Assembly (NCBI GenBank): GCA_035911095.1
Contig: JAMHWF010000027.1
Span: forward strand, 1 to 64,000
DNA from: JAMHWF01 sp035911095
Lineage (GTDB): Bacteria; Pseudomonadota; Gammaproteobacteria; Burkholderiales; Burkholderiaceae_C
DNA length: 64,000 nucleotides
Direction: 5' to 3'
Below are positions 24,902 through 35,046 of the stretch, piece by piece. Position 1 is the stretch's first letter. Each line of letters begins with the position of its first letter. Under the pieces are notes generated by a model. The model saw only the letters and a program-made list of their open reading frames with translations. It was not told the DNA's origin and did no database searches. Made by a program: the position numbers and the translations under genes.

Positions 24902-25389
24902 GGCCTGTCTCCGTGCGGCCGGTGGTCGCCGTGGGTTCGATGGGCGTCATGGCCCTGCACGGCGGGTGCCGACGCCTTCGGGGTCGGTGCGGTGTGCGAT
25001 GCGGGTGGTGCGGCCGGTGACACCGGCGCGCCGTGTGCGCCGTGTGCGCCGTGGCTACCGTGCCCGCTGTCGCCGCGATGCCCGCGATGGCCGTTGTGGC
25101 CGCTTTGCCGGTCGCCGTTGCCGCTCTGCCCGCCGTGGCCTTTGTGGTCGCTGTGGTCATCGCCAGCGCTTTGCGGGACCGCTTTCCGCACGCTGTCGTT
25201 GGCCGCGCGCCAGTCGCCGGGCTTGAGGTCGCGCCAGGGCTTGTAGTCGCTGAAGGCAGAGTCGTAGCGCAGCGCCGGAGCCGGCGCCTTCGCGTCGGCC
25301 GGATCGGCGCGGCCGCTGGCCTGTGCGGCCGCGAGCAGCGGCAGGCACAGCGCCAGGGCCGGCGCCAGCCGGGAAATCGGGTGGGTCAT
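24898..25389 (-). CDS. His-rich periplasmic copper-cluster protein
   Basis: A 163-residue secreted protein; the signal peptide ends near AAAQASG. A short conserved-looking part (FSDYKPWRDLKPGDWRAANDSVR, about residues 45-68) precedes a His/Gly/Asp-rich tail of HGxHG-type repeats. The FxxYKPWRDLxxxDWRxAN-type segment occurs in small proteins next to CusCBA/CopAB genes. It may bind copper or other metals in the periplasm. The ATG at 25389 has AGGGGG about 9 nt upstream. It is coupled to the channel gene downstream. Confidence 0.75.
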   Translation of the reverse strand: MTHPISRLAPALALCLPLLAAAQASGRADPADAKAPAPALRYDSAFSDYKPWRDLKPGDWRAANDSVRKAVPQSAGDDHSDHKGHGGQSGNGDRQSGHNGHRGHRGDSGHGSHGAHGAHGAPVSPAAPPASHTAPTPKASAPAVQGHDAHRTHGDHRPHGDRP

Positions 25390-25446
25390 GGTTCGCATCC
25401 CCCTGGGTCGTCGGCGCGGCAGTGCCGGCCGGCAGATGCCCGTCAC

Positions 25447-25493
25447 GTCCGCGCTGCGGACGCACGAGCCCCTTCACGGCCCCCGCGGGGGCC
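25447..25493. terminator. two tandem hairpins between the His-rich genes
   Basis: GTCCGC-GCT-GCGGAC (25447-25461) and the 16-bp perfect palindrome GGCCCCCGCGGGGGCC (25478-25493) lie between the two His-rich genes of the copper cluster. They may terminate or attenuate transcription between them. Confidence 0.5.
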
Positions 25494-25501
25494 TCGATGG
25501 G

Positions 25502-26005
25502 TCAGATGCGTCGGGGAGGCCGCTCCTGCCCTTCCGAGACGAAGCTCGGCGGCGGCGCGGTGAACGGCGGCAGCGTGGCCGCGCGCAGGTCGGGCGGCTC
25601 GACCACGCCCGGCAGCCAGCCAACCGCCGGGGTCAGCGAGCAGTAGGCCGCGCACATCTTGCAGGTATCGCCTGCGGCGTCGTGCCCGGCGCCGTGGTCG
25701 TGGCCGCTGGACGCCGGCGGGTCGACCGACGCGGCGTGCCCGTGTGCGGCGTGGTCCTTCATCCCGCCGTGGCCGTGGTCGTGGTCGTGGCGATGGCAGG
25801 GCGCCTGGCCGTGGGGCATCGCGTGATCCGTTGCCGCGCCCGTCGCCCGGTCCATCGCCTGATGGCCGGCGCCCTGCCCGTGCAGGCGAAGCTCGCCCGG
25901 CACGTCGCTGCCGCCGACCGCGCACAGCATCGTCGCCGCCAGCACAGCCCGAAGGGGCAGCAGGACGGCCAGCAGCAGCAGGAACCAGAGGCGGACGGCT
26001 TTCAC
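25502..26005 (-). CDS. His-rich exported protein downstream of CueR-like gene
   Basis: A 167-residue protein with GTG start. A strong hydrophobic segment (LWFLLLLAVLLPLRAVLA) acts as signal or anchor. The middle is a His/Asp/Gly block (HRHDHDHGHGG), then CKMCAAYC and a Pro-rich tail with PPPSFVSE. The layout resembles DUF2946-type copper-responsive membrane proteins: one anchor, a Cys/His segment and a hydrophobic end. The CxxCxxxC triad plus the His cluster suggests metal binding. It lies between the CueR-like regulator and the rest of the copper genes. Confidence 0.7.
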   Translation of the reverse strand: MKAVRLWFLLLLAVLLPLRAVLAATMLCAVGGSDVPGELRLHGQGAGHQAMDRATGAATDHAMPHGQAPCHRHDHDHGHGGMKDHAAHGHAASVDPPASSGHDHGAGHDAAGDTCKMCAAYCSLTPAVGWLPGVVEPPDLRAATLPPFTAPPPSFVSEGQERPPRRI

Positions 26006-26120
26006 ATCAGGCGAGGGTCGGAACGGGTGTCGAAGGCGGGAGCGGGCGATCCTAATCCTTGCCGCGGCGGCAAGGTCAAGCGCCGACGTCCCGTTCGCGG
26101 CGCATGTCCGGAGGCCGGCT

Positions 26121-26609
26121 TCAGCCCCGACCGCTGCGGCCGGCGGCGTGATGTCCGCGGCGCAGCCCCGCGGTCCTCGGGTGCACCGGAAGCGCTGTCG
26201 AGGCCGCCGCGGGCGCGGTCTGCGCCAGCGTGTGGATGATCGGGCAGTCCGGCCGGTCGTCGCCGTGGCAGCACTGCACCAGGTGCTCGAGCGTCGCCTT
26301 CATCGTCTGCAGCTCCTTCAGCTTCTCGTCGAGCTCCTCGATGTGCGCCTGTGCCAGCGCCCGCACCTGCCGGCTCGGCCGCCTGCGGTCCTGCCACAGG
26401 CCGAGCAGCGCGCGGATCTGCTCGAGCGAGAAACCCAGGTCGCGCGACTGGCGGATGAAGCGCAGCGTGCCGACGTCCTTGTCGGCGTACTGGCGGTAGC
26501 CCGCTTCGGTGCGCGCGGCCTCGGGGAAGAGGCCGACGCGCTCGTAGTGACGAATCATCTTCGCCGACACGCCGGAAGCCTTCGCGGCTTCGCCGATGTT
26601 CATGCCCAT
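26121..26609 (-). CDS. cueR: CueR-like MerR-family copper regulator
   Basis: A 162-residue MerR protein. The DNA-binding part begins MNIGEAAKASGVSAKMIRHY. A long dimerisation helix follows, and the metal loop has CCHGDDRPDCPI, which matches the two-Cys Cu(I) loop of CueR. GAGGAGG precedes the first ATG at a good spacing; ATG 26603 is an alternative. The C-terminal 25 residues (Arg/Gly-rich) are longer than usual. It should activate a promoter with a 19-bp spacer; a matching box is at 26722-26741. It heads the copper cluster. Confidence 0.88.
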   Translation of the reverse strand: MGMNIGEAAKASGVSAKMIRHYERVGLFPEAARTEAGYRQYADKDVGTLRFIRQSRDLGFSLEQIRALLGLWQDRRRPSRQVRALAQAHIEELDEKLKELQTMKATLEHLVQCCHGDDRPDCPIIHTLAQTAPAAASTALPVHPRTAGLRRGHHAAGRSGRG

Positions 26610-26721
26610 CCGCGCCTCCTCGGGGTTTCGCGGTTGCGATCGACTGCGGCACGCCAGGTTCCCACAGCGTCAATCCACGGGCACCGGCGTCCTTCTCTCA
26701 TCAGAGGCGGTGCAAGGCCGC

Positions 26722-26741
26722 TTGACATTCCCAAGGTGGGA
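26722..26741 (+). promoter_or_regulatory. CueR-type operator/promoter element
   Basis: TTGACA (26722-26727) is followed by CCCA-AGG-TGGG (26730-26740), the dyad of copper-responsive MerR promoters. The -10 region expected 19-20 bp downstream is poor. It points rightwards, away from the cueR gene, where a copA gene would commonly lie, but no such gene is present. Confidence 0.45.
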
Positions 26742-26758
26742 GGCAGCCGAGCCTCGAC

Positions 26759-26792
26759 CGCCTCGCGGAGGCGATCGGCCCAACAGCTGGGC
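26759..26792. terminator. two small hairpins at the end of the M23 peptidase gene
   Basis: CGCCTC-GCG-GAGGCG (26759-26773) and GCCCA-N5-TGGGC (26778-26792) follow or touch the M23 stop codon on its transcribed strand. They are probable transcript ends for the rdgC-M23 pair. No T-run is visible. Confidence 0.45.
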
Positions 26793-27745
26793 TAGGTCGG
26801 CCCGGCCTCGATGAACAGGGCCGGGTCGACCATCGCGCGGTTCAGCATCACCCCCCAGTGCAGGTGCGGGCCGGTCACGCGGCCGGTCGCGCCGACGCGG
26901 CAGAAGGCCTCGCCCACCGGGACGCGGTCGCCGACCTTCACGTCGACCCCGCTCAGGTGGCAGTACATGCTGAGCAGGCCGGCGCCGTGGTCGAGCCAGA
27001 CGGTGCCGCCGTTGAAGAAGTAGTCGCCGACGTCGATCACGCGGCCGTCCAGCGGGGCGCGCACCGGCGTGCCGGTGGGGGCGGCGATGTCCATCCCGCT
27101 GTGCGGGTTGCGCGCCTGCCCGTTGAAGATGCGGCGCAGGCCGAAGGAGCTCGAACGCCGGCCCGGCACCGGCGGCTGCATGCGCAACTGGGCCGGCAGG
27201 CCGGCGCTGAAGCTCGCCATCACGCCGGCCTGGTGGGTGCGCTCGCGCTCGTAGCGGGCCGTGTCTTCGGGCGAGAGGTCGACCGTGCGCGGCTCGACCT
27301 TCAGGCGCTGCTCGGCGTAGTGGGCCGCGGCGATCGTGAAACGCAGCTTGCGCTTCGCCCCGCCGGGGCCGGCGACGCTGACCTCCGCCGGGCCGGGCCG
27401 GGCCGAAAGCGCGATGCCGACCAGCGCGGTCCAGCCAGCGGAGCCGCCGACGACCAGCAGCGGCAGGCCGTTGTAGGTGGCCGAAGGGCGCGCTGCCGCG
27501 GCGCCGAGCGCGATGCGCGCGACGCCGCCGGGCACCCGCGACTCGCGCGGCCAGGGCTCGGACGCCGACGCTTCGCGTGCGGCGGACGCGCGGGGTGGTT
27601 CGGTCTGGCCCTGCGGCTTCGGCGACGCAGCCCAGGCGCTGCGCCCGCCCACCCCTATCCAGCCGCCCGCCAGGCCACCACCGAGGGCCAGCGCGCGACG
27701 GCGCCCGAGGGACGACGCGGCGCCCGTTTCGCGTCGACCCCTCAC
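26792..27745 (-). CDS. M23-family peptidoglycan metallopeptidase
   Basis: A 317-residue protein. A Tat-like or Sec signal (RRRALALGGGLAGGWIGV) is followed by a Pro/Ala linker and a beta-rich middle region. The C-terminal lysostaphin-like domain has HSGMDIAAPTGTPV with the HxxxD zinc ligands (about 217-221) and GPHLHWGVML with HxH (about 290). It should be a periplasmic endopeptidase acting on cell-wall cross-links or an activator of amidases. It starts with GTG overlapping the rdgC stop by 4 nt (GTGA), which implies translational coupling. Confidence 0.9.
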   Translation of the reverse strand: MRGRRETGAASSLGRRRALALGGGLAGGWIGVGGRSAWAASPKPQGQTEPPRASAAREASASEPWPRESRVPGGVARIALGAAAARPSATYNGLPLLVVGGSAGWTALVGIALSARPGPAEVSVAGPGGAKRKLRFTIAAAHYAEQRLKVEPRTVDLSPEDTARYERERTHQAGVMASFSAGLPAQLRMQPPVPGRRSSSFGLRRIFNGQARNPHSGMDIAAPTGTPVRAPLDGRVIDVGDYFFNGGTVWLDHGAGLLSMYCHLSGVDVKVGDRVPVGEAFCRVGATGRVTGPHLHWGVMLNRAMVDPALFIEAGPT

Positions 27746-28683
27746 GCGGCCAACCTCTCGGGCTCGGCGGGCGCCGCCGGCTGCCCCGGCTGCGCGATGC
27801 CGCCGAGCGCATCGATCAGGCCCGGCAGCAGCCTCGAGAGTTCGCCGGTCGCGATCGCCATGTCGGCCTCGAAGGCCTCGTCGGGCCCCAGGCCGTCGGG
27901 CCGGTCCTGCATCGTGACGTCGAGGAACTTGAGCTTCTTCAGCGCGCCGTTGTCGGCCAGCACGAAGGACAGGCGCGACTGCCAGGTCATCGCCAGCCGG
28001 GTCGGCCGCTTGCCGGCGCGGACGTGCTCGCGCACCTCCTCGATGTCGAGCGGGTGGCTCGCGTAGCGCACCGCGCTGCGGCTGTCGTCGCCGGCCTTCA
28101 GCTCGCAGTCACGGTCGATGCTGAAGCCCGCCGGCGCCTCGTCCTCGGCCAGCCAGCCGGCCATCGCGGCGGCGGGCGACAGCGCGGTGCTGAGCGGCGC
28201 GACGGCCAGCGGGTCCAGCGTCTTGACCAGCTGCGTCACCGCGTCGTCGACGCGCGCGGCGCTGCCGGCGTCGACCATCAGCAGCCGCTGCGCGGGGTCG
28301 ATCCAGACGCGGCACTGGCTGCGCCGGGTGAAGGCCTGCGGCAGCAGGGCCTGCACCGCCTCTTCCTTCAGCTCGAGCCGCCGCTTGCGGCCCGGCGCGC
28401 GACCGCTCTCCTGCTCGAGGCGAGCGGCCAGCTCGTCGACGCGGGCGCGCACCACGCTGCCCGGCAGCAGGCGCTGCTCGGTGGCGATCGTGAGCAGCCA
28501 CTGGCCGTCGACCTGCTCGGCCAGCGGCGCATGCGGCCGGCCGCGCGGCGGCACGAAGCCGGACGAGACCGGTTGGGTCGGCCCGCAGGGGACGAAGGCG
28601 GCGCGGGCGAGGCGGTCGTCGAGCTGGGGCTCGACCTCGTCCCAGCCGCCGGCAAGGCGATGAACGATGAGATTGCGGAACAA
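27742..28683 (-). CDS. rdgC: recombination-associated protein RdgC
   Basis: A 313-residue protein that fits RdgC from end to end: FRNLIVHRL at the start, FVPPRGRPHAPLAEQVDGQW, LPGSVVRARVDELA, and LKFLDVTMQDRPDGLG near the C-terminus. RdgC forms a ring around DNA and limits RecA loading. The family begins with M-F-(K/R)-N; the only codon in that place is TTG at 28683, so an unusual TTG start is proposed. The C-terminal 20 residues are Pro/Ala-rich. It is followed with a 4-nt overlap by the M23 peptidase. Confidence 0.9.
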   Translation of the reverse strand: MFRNLIVHRLAGGWDEVEPQLDDRLARAAFVPCGPTQPVSSGFVPPRGRPHAPLAEQVDGQWLLTIATEQRLLPGSVVRARVDELAARLEQESGRAPGRKRRLELKEEAVQALLPQAFTRRSQCRVWIDPAQRLLMVDAGSAARVDDAVTQLVKTLDPLAVAPLSTALSPAAAMAGWLAEDEAPAGFSIDRDCELKAGDDSRSAVRYASHPLDIEEVREHVRAGKRPTRLAMTWQSRLSFVLADNGALKKLKFLDVTMQDRPDGLGPDEAFEADMAIATGELSRLLPGLIDALGGIAQPGQPAAPAEPERLAA

Positions 28684-28872
28684 GGGTATGCAGTGCTCGG
28701 GTGTTGGGGGACGCGGCGGCGGGGGTGCCGCGGCGGCGCAGCGGGCCGCGGGGCCGCGTCCGGGGAGGCGGATTGTCCATGCTGCGGCAGCCCGGCCCGG
28801 GACCACCGCGCGCTTTACAGTCCTTGACGTGCGGGAAAAGCCTGCGTCGCCGGCCGCGGCTAGGCTACGGGC

Positions 28873-30474
28873 ATGCCCAAGAGATGCAGGTCCCACCCGC
28901 TGCCCGCCCGCAGACCGCCCTTCACGACGCTGCTGCTGGCGCCGGCCCTCGCGGCGCTGGCCGCCTGCACCACCCTGCCGCAGCCCGCCACCGACCCGAC
29001 GGCCGGCGTCGAGCCGCCGGCGCAGTGGCTGCAATCGGCACCCGACGCGAGCCATGCGCCGACCGACCTCGCGAGGTGGTGGCAGCGCTTCGACGACCCG
29101 AGCCTGGCGGCGCTGGTCGACGACGCGCTGCGCGCCAACCCGAGCCTCGACACTGCCGCCGCGAACTGGCGCCAGGCACGCGCGCTGCGCGAGGCCGCCG
29201 AGGCCGGGCTGCTGCCCACGCTCGATGCCGGCGCCTCGGCACAGCGCGCCCGCACGACCGGCTTGCCGTCGCGCAACACCTTCAACCTCGGCCTGGACGC
29301 GAGCTGGGAGCTCGACCTCTTCGGCCGCCTGCGCGCCGGTGCCAGCGCTGCTGCGGCCGACGAGGCGGCGAGCGCCGATTCGCTGGCCGACGTCCAGGTG
29401 TCGGTCGCGGCCGAGACCGCGCTCGCCTATCTCGAACTGCGCGGCCTCGGCCTGCGCCTGGCGATCGCGCGCGAGAACCTGGCGGCACAGGAAGAGACGC
29501 TGCAGCTCGTGCGCTGGCGCGAGCAGGCCGGGCTCGCCAGCTCGGTCGAGGTGCAGCAGGCCGAGACCTCGGCCGAGCAGACGCGCGCGCAACTGCCGGC
29601 GCTGCAGCAGAGCGCCGCGCAGACGCTGCATGCGCTCGCGGTACTGACCGGCCGCACGCCGCAGGCGCTGGCCGCCCACCTCGGCACCGACGGCAGCGAG
29701 GGCCTGACCGCCGGCGGCAGCGGCGCCGCCGCACCCGACACCGAAGCCGACACCGCGAGCACGGCGAGCATCCCGCTGCCGCAGGAGGAGCTGGTGCTCA
29801 GCCTGCCCGCCGACACGCTGCGCCAGCGGCCCGACGTGCGCGCCGCCGAACGCCAGGTGCAGGCCGCGGCGGCACGGGTGCAGCAGGCCGATGCCGCGCG
29901 CTACCCGAGCCTGACGCTGGGTGGCTCGATCGGCCTTGCGGCCTCGACGCTCAGCGGCCTCACTGCCGGCGGCGCGGTGGTCAACAGCCTGGTCGGCAGC
30001 GTCTCGCTACCGCTCTTCGACGGCGGCGCGCTGCGGGCCCAGGTCGATGCCCAGCAGGCCGCGCTCGACGCGGCGCGCGCGAGCCACCGCAGCACGGTGC
30101 TGGCCGCACTGCAGGAGGCAGAGGACGCCCTCGTCGCGCTGCGCCGCACGCGCGAGCGCCTCGCCGCACTGCGCCAGGCCGCCACCGCAGCCGACGCCGC
30201 AGCACTGCTGGCCCGCCAGCGCTACGAGAGCGGCCTGGTCGACTTCCAGGTCGTGCTCGAGACCCAGCGCACGCTGCTGACCACCGAAGACGCGGTGGCC
30301 GCCGCGCAGGCCGACCTCGCCTCGGGACACGTGAACCTCTACAAGGCGCTCGGCGGCGGCTGGCGGCCGGACACCGTCGCCGGCGCAGCCGACACGACGA
30401 ACGAGGCGCGGGCCACGGCCGCCGCCGACCCGACCCTTCCCGCCACCACGGCCGCCGCCGCGCCCGCCCGCTGA
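28873..30474 (+). CDS. NodT-family outer-membrane efflux lipoprotein
   Basis: A 533-residue protein. The signal peptide ends with a lipobox (LAACTT, about 29-34). Two outer-membrane efflux domains with long helices follow, including SWELDLFGRLRAG and LRQRPDVRAAERQVQAA, the classic NodT/OprM strings. The last 50 residues are an Ala/Thr-rich extension. It forms the outer-membrane channel for the MacA/MacB-type genes that follow. It is divergent from rdgC. Substrate unknown; the family exports drugs, lipopeptides or siderophores. Confidence 0.92.
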   Translation: MPKRCRSHPLPARRPPFTTLLLAPALAALAACTTLPQPATDPTAGVEPPAQWLQSAPDASHAPTDLARWWQRFDDPSLAALVDDALRANPSLDTAAANWRQARALREAAEAGLLPTLDAGASAQRARTTGLPSRNTFNLGLDASWELDLFGRLRAGASAAAADEAASADSLADVQVSVAAETALAYLELRGLGLRLAIARENLAAQEETLQLVRWREQAGLASSVEVQQAETSAEQTRAQLPALQQSAAQTLHALAVLTGRTPQALAAHLGTDGSEGLTAGGSGAAAPDTEADTASTASIPLPQEELVLSLPADTLRQRPDVRAAERQVQAAAARVQQADAARYPSLTLGGSIGLAASTLSGLTAGGAVVNSLVGSVSLPLFDGGALRAQVDAQQAALDAARASHRSTVLAALQEAEDALVALRRTRERLAALRQAATAADAAALLARQRYESGLVDFQVVLETQRTLLTTEDAVAAAQADLASGHVNLYKALGGGWRPDTVAGAADTTNEARATAAADPTLPATTAAAAPAR

Positions 30475-30541
30475 CGCCGGGCGCCCCGCCCCGGCCCCGC
30501 CCGACCCCCTGGCGCTGCGGCGCTGCTCCGATCTCCACACC

Positions 30542-31905
30542 ATGCCCGCGAACGACACCCCCTCCTCCCGCGCCGGCTCCGATGCCGCGGCGCTCTCCGC
30601 CCTGCTCGGGGCCGACTCGCCGCGCCCCTGGTGGCGGCGGCCCGGCCCCTGGGGGGCGCTGCTGCTGGTCCTGCTGCTGCTCGTGGCCGCGGCCTGGTGG
30701 CTGCGCGCCGAAGGCAGCACCGCCGGCCCGCGCTACGTCACCGAACCGGTCACGCGCGACACGCTGCGCCTGACGGTCAGCGCCACCGGCACGCTGCAGC
30801 CGACGCGCACGGTCGACATCGGCAGCGAGCTCTCGGGCACGGTGGCGCGGGTGCTGGTCGACCTGAACGACAGCGTGCGCAAGGGCCAGGTGCTGGTCGA
30901 GCTGGACACCGCCAAGTTCCGCGACCAGGTGGCGCGCTCGCGCGCGACGCTGGCCTCGACGCGGGCCCAGGTCGCCCAGGCGCGGGCGACGCTCGCCGAG
31001 GCGCGCAGCACGCTGGCGCGCTACGACGAGGTCTCGCGCCTGTCGGGCGGCAAGGTGCCGTCGAAGACCGAGTTCGACACCGCACGCGCGACGCTCGAGC
31101 GCGCCCAGGCCGACCTGGCCGCCGCGCAGGCCAGCGTGGCCGACGCCCAGGCCGCGCTGCGCACCGACGAGACCAACCTGTCGAAGGCCTCGATCCGCTC
31201 GCCGATCGACGGCGTCGTGCTCACCCGCTCGGTCGAGCCGGGCAACGCGGTGGCCGCCTCGCTGCAGGCCGTCACGCTGATGACGATCGCCGAAGACCTG
31301 ACCAAGCTGTCGCTCGAGGTCAACGTCGACGAGGCCGACATCGGCGCGGTGAACGCCGGGCAGGCGGCGTCGTTCACCGTCTCGGCCTGGCCCGACCGGC
31401 ACTACCCGGCGACGATCCGCCGCGTCGCTTACGGCTCGACGACGACCGACAACGTCGTCACCTACGTGACCTACCTCGACGTCGCCAACCCCGACTTAAC
31501 CCTGCGGCCCGGCATGACCGCCAGCGCGACGATCACCTCGACCGAACGGGCGCAGGTGCTGACGGTGCCGAACACGGCCCTGCGCTTCACGCCCACGGTG
31601 GACCCGGCCGCGGCCGGCAGCGAAGGCGGAGGCGGTACCGCCGGTCCCCCCGGTGGCGGCGCCTCCGGGGCCCGGGGCGGCGGCGGCATCCTCTCGCGCC
31701 TGCTGCCGCGCCCGCCGAACCACAACCTGCCGCGCCGCGCGCCGCCGGCCGACGGCAGCCACCTGGTCTGGCTGCTGCGCGAGGGCCATGCCGAGCCGCT
31801 GGCCGTGCGCACCGGCATCAGCGACGGTCGCCGCACCGAGGTGGAGGCCGAGGGCCTGGCCGAGGGGCAGCCGGTGATCGTCGACCAGCGCGCCGGCACC
31901 GCATC

Positions 31906-31909
<4 letters not shown>
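30542..31909 (+). CDS. macA: MacA-like periplasmic adaptor
   Basis: A 455-residue membrane-fusion protein. It has one N-terminal membrane anchor (about 38-57), a lipoyl-like domain (VSATGTLQPTRTVDIGSELSG), a coiled-coil hairpin (about 130-215) and a beta-barrel domain with SIRSPIDGVVLTRSVEPG. A Gly-rich insertion (GGGGTAGPPGGG, about 360-372) is unusual for MacA. It connects the MacB permease to the NodT channel. The stop overlaps the ATPase start by 4 nt. Confidence 0.92.
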
Positions 31910-32696
<787 letters not shown>

Positions 32697-32697
<1 letters not shown>

Positions 32698-33914
32698 TGC
32701 TGCTCAACACCTTGCTGCTCGCGCTGCGCGAGATCCGGCGCAACCTGCTGCGCTCCTTCCTGACGATCCTCGGCATCGTGATCGGCGTCTCGGCGGTCAT
32801 CACGATGGTGGCGCTGGGCAACGGCGCGACGCGCGCGGTGCAGACGCAGATCTCCAGCCTCGGCACCAACCTGCTGATGGTGCTGCCCGGCCAGCGGCTC
32901 GGCCCCGGCAGCAGTGCGGCCGGCGCGCCGGCCTTCAAGGAGGCCGACGCCGACGCGATCGCGACCCAGATCGGCGGCGTCGCGCGCGTCGCGCCCGAGG
33001 TGCGTTCCTCGGTGACGCTGGTGGCCAACGGGCGCAACTGGTCTTCGAGCGTGACCGGCACCCGCAACGACTACTTCGACACCAACAACTGGGTGCTCGC
33101 AGCAGGCCGCCGCTTCGAGCCGAACGAGGTGCGCGCCGGCAGCGCCGTCTGCGTGATCGGCGAGACGGTGCGCCGCGAGCTCTACGCCAGCCGCACGCCG
33201 GCCCAGGTGATCGGCGAGCCGCTGCGCGTCAAGGGCTTCTCCTGCGAGATCGTCGGCGTGCTCGCCTCGAAGGGCCAGGCCGCGATGGGCCAGGACCAGG
33301 ACAACGTGGTCGTGCTGCCGCTGCACACGGTGCAGCGGCGCGTCACCGGCTCGGAGCGCGTCAGCACGCTGCTGGTGTCGCTGCAGGACGGCAGCGACAC
33401 CGAGCGGGTGAAGGCCGACCTGGGCTCGCTGATGCGCGAGCGGCGCAAGCTCTCGGCGCAGGACGACGACAACTTCAACGTGCTCGACACGCGCCAGCTG
33501 GCCGAGGCGCTCTCGGGCACGACCCAGGTGCTGACCCTGCTGCTCGGCGCGGTGGCGGGCGTGAGCCTGCTGGTGGGCGGCATCGGGATCATGAACATCA
33601 TGCTGGTCAGCGTCACCGAGCGCACGCGCGAGATCGGCGTGCGCCTGGCGATCGGCGCGCTCGAGCGCGAGGTGCTGCTGCAGTTCCTGATCGAGGCGGT
33701 GGTGCTCGCCTCGCTCGGCGGGCTGATCGGCATCCTGCTGGCGACCGGCGCCTCGATCGGGCTGTCGGCGCTGATGGAAGTGCCTTACGTCTTCGACCCG
33801 ACGATCAACCTCGTCTCCTTCGTCTTCTCGGCGGCGATCGGCGTCGTGTTCGGCTACTTCCCTGCCAGGCGCGCGGCGCGGCTGGACCCGATCGAGGCGC
33901 TGCGACACGAGTGA
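32697..33914 (+). CDS. MacB-type ABC transporter permease
   Basis: A 405-residue inner-membrane permease. The first membrane segment (about 17-42) contains LTILGIVIGVSAVI. A large periplasmic domain of about 230 residues (MacB_PCD) follows, and three C-terminal membrane segments belong to the FtsX domain (GGIGIMNIMLVSVTERTREI). It ends with FPARRAARLDPIEALRHE, the standard MacB C-terminus. Together with the ATPase, adaptor and NodT channel it forms a tripartite exporter. Substrate unknown. Confidence 0.95.
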
Positions 33915-33923
33915 GCGGCACCG

Positions 33924-34346
33924 TTATCCACGCCGCACCCCCGGATCGACGACCACTTCGCCGTCCTCCTTCGTGAAGTCGGCGAGCCTCGGCACCGGCA
34001 GCAGTTCGAGCACCGCTTCCGACGGCCGGCAGAGCCTGACCCCGAGCGGGGTGACGACGATCGGCCGGTTGATCAGGATCGGGTGCGCCAGCATGACGTC
34101 GAGCAACTGTTCGTCCGTCCACTTCGGATCACCCAGGCCGAGGTCGGCATAGGGCGTGCCCTTCTCGCGCAGCAGGCTGCGCGCCGTGGCGCCCATCGCG
34201 ACGATCAACGCTTGCAGCGTCGCCCTCGACGGCGGCGTCTTCAGGTATTCGATGACGGACGGCTCGATGCCGGCGTGGCGGATCAGCGCCAGGGTGTTGC
34301 GCGAAGTGCCGCAGGCGGGGTTGTGGAAGATCGTGACGTCAGGCAT
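33924..34346 (-). CDS. arsC: arsenate reductase, glutaredoxin-dependent type
   Basis: A 140-residue ArsC. The catalytic motif is NPACGTSRNTL (Cys near residue 12), and the RPIVVTPLGVRLCRPSE segment carries the second conserved Arg region. It reduces arsenate to arsenite with glutathione/glutaredoxin. It is the last gene of the ars operon and overlaps aqpS by 8 nt. It converges on the permease gene, with a 9-bp gap. Confidence 0.95.
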   Translation of the reverse strand: MPDVTIFHNPACGTSRNTLALIRHAGIEPSVIEYLKTPPSRATLQALIVAMGATARSLLREKGTPYADLGLGDPKWTDEQLLDVMLAHPILINRPIVVTPLGVRLCRPSEAVLELLPVPRLADFTKEDGEVVVDPGVRRG

Positions 34347-35031
34347 GGCGTGCGGTGGTCGAACGGGTGCGGCCAGCGGCCGCGGGCTGCGGCCTGGCAT
34401 CCAGCAGCCGATGCACGAGCAAGGCCACCGCCGCGCCCAGCAACTCGGCCCCTGCGAACGCCGGCACGCTGGCCGGTGCGATCCCGGCGACGCTGTCGCT
34501 GAACATCCGCCCGAACGCCGCAGCCGGATTGGCGAACGACGTGGACGCGGTGAACCAGTAGGCGGCGCCGATGTAGGCCGCGACCATCGGCGCCACGCGG
34601 CCCGGCGGCGCGCGCAGGATTACCAGCAGCAGGCCGAAGCTCGCCACGCCCTCGGCGATCCACTGGCCAGCGCCGCTGCGCGGCGTGGTGGACATCTGAA
34701 GGATCGGAAGGTCGAACATGGCATGGGCGAGCCACGCCCCGGACATGGCGCCGAGGAGCTGTGCAGCGATGTACGGCAGCAGCAGCCCGGGCGCCAATGC
34801 ACCGCGTGCGGCCATGACGAGGGAGACGGCCGGGTTGAAGTGGGCGCCGCTGATCGGGGCGAACACCTCGATCAGGACATACAGCCCGCCCACGGTAGCC
34901 AGGGCATTGGCCAGCAGCGCGATCGCCGCGTTGCCGCCAGCCAGACGCTCGGCCATGAGCCCCGAGCCGATGACCACGGTGAGTAGCAGCGCGGTGCCCA
35001 GCGTTTCGGCGAGGAGCTTGCGCGCAGTCAC
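34339..35031 (-). CDS. aqpS: aquaglyceroporin of the arsenic operon
   Basis: A 230-residue MIP-family channel with six membrane segments. The two NPA boxes are in AHFNPAVSLV (about 63-72) and FANPAAAFGR (about 168-177). Its place between arsR/arsI and arsC matches AqpS of Sinorhizobium, where arsenite made by ArsC leaves the cell through the channel down its gradient. No arsB or acr3 pump gene is present, supporting that model. The C-terminal tail is Pro/Arg-rich. Confidence 0.92.
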   Translation of the reverse strand: MTARKLLAETLGTALLLTVVIGSGLMAERLAGGNAAIALLANALATVGGLYVLIEVFAPISGAHFNPAVSLVMAARGALAPGLLLPYIAAQLLGAMSGAWLAHAMFDLPILQMSTTPRSGAGQWIAEGVASFGLLLVILRAPPGRVAPMVAAYIGAAYWFTASTSFANPAAAFGRMFSDSVAGIAPASVPAFAGAELLGAAVALLVHRLLDARPQPAAAGRTRSTTARHA

Positions 35032-35046
35032 GGCCGTCTGGCCTCT

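Noticed and set aside
26121..26609. Reading the MerR protein as a mercury or cadmium regulator
   Set aside because: The CCHGDDRPDCPI loop fits CueR, and the neighbours are copper genes; no mer or cad genes are seen.
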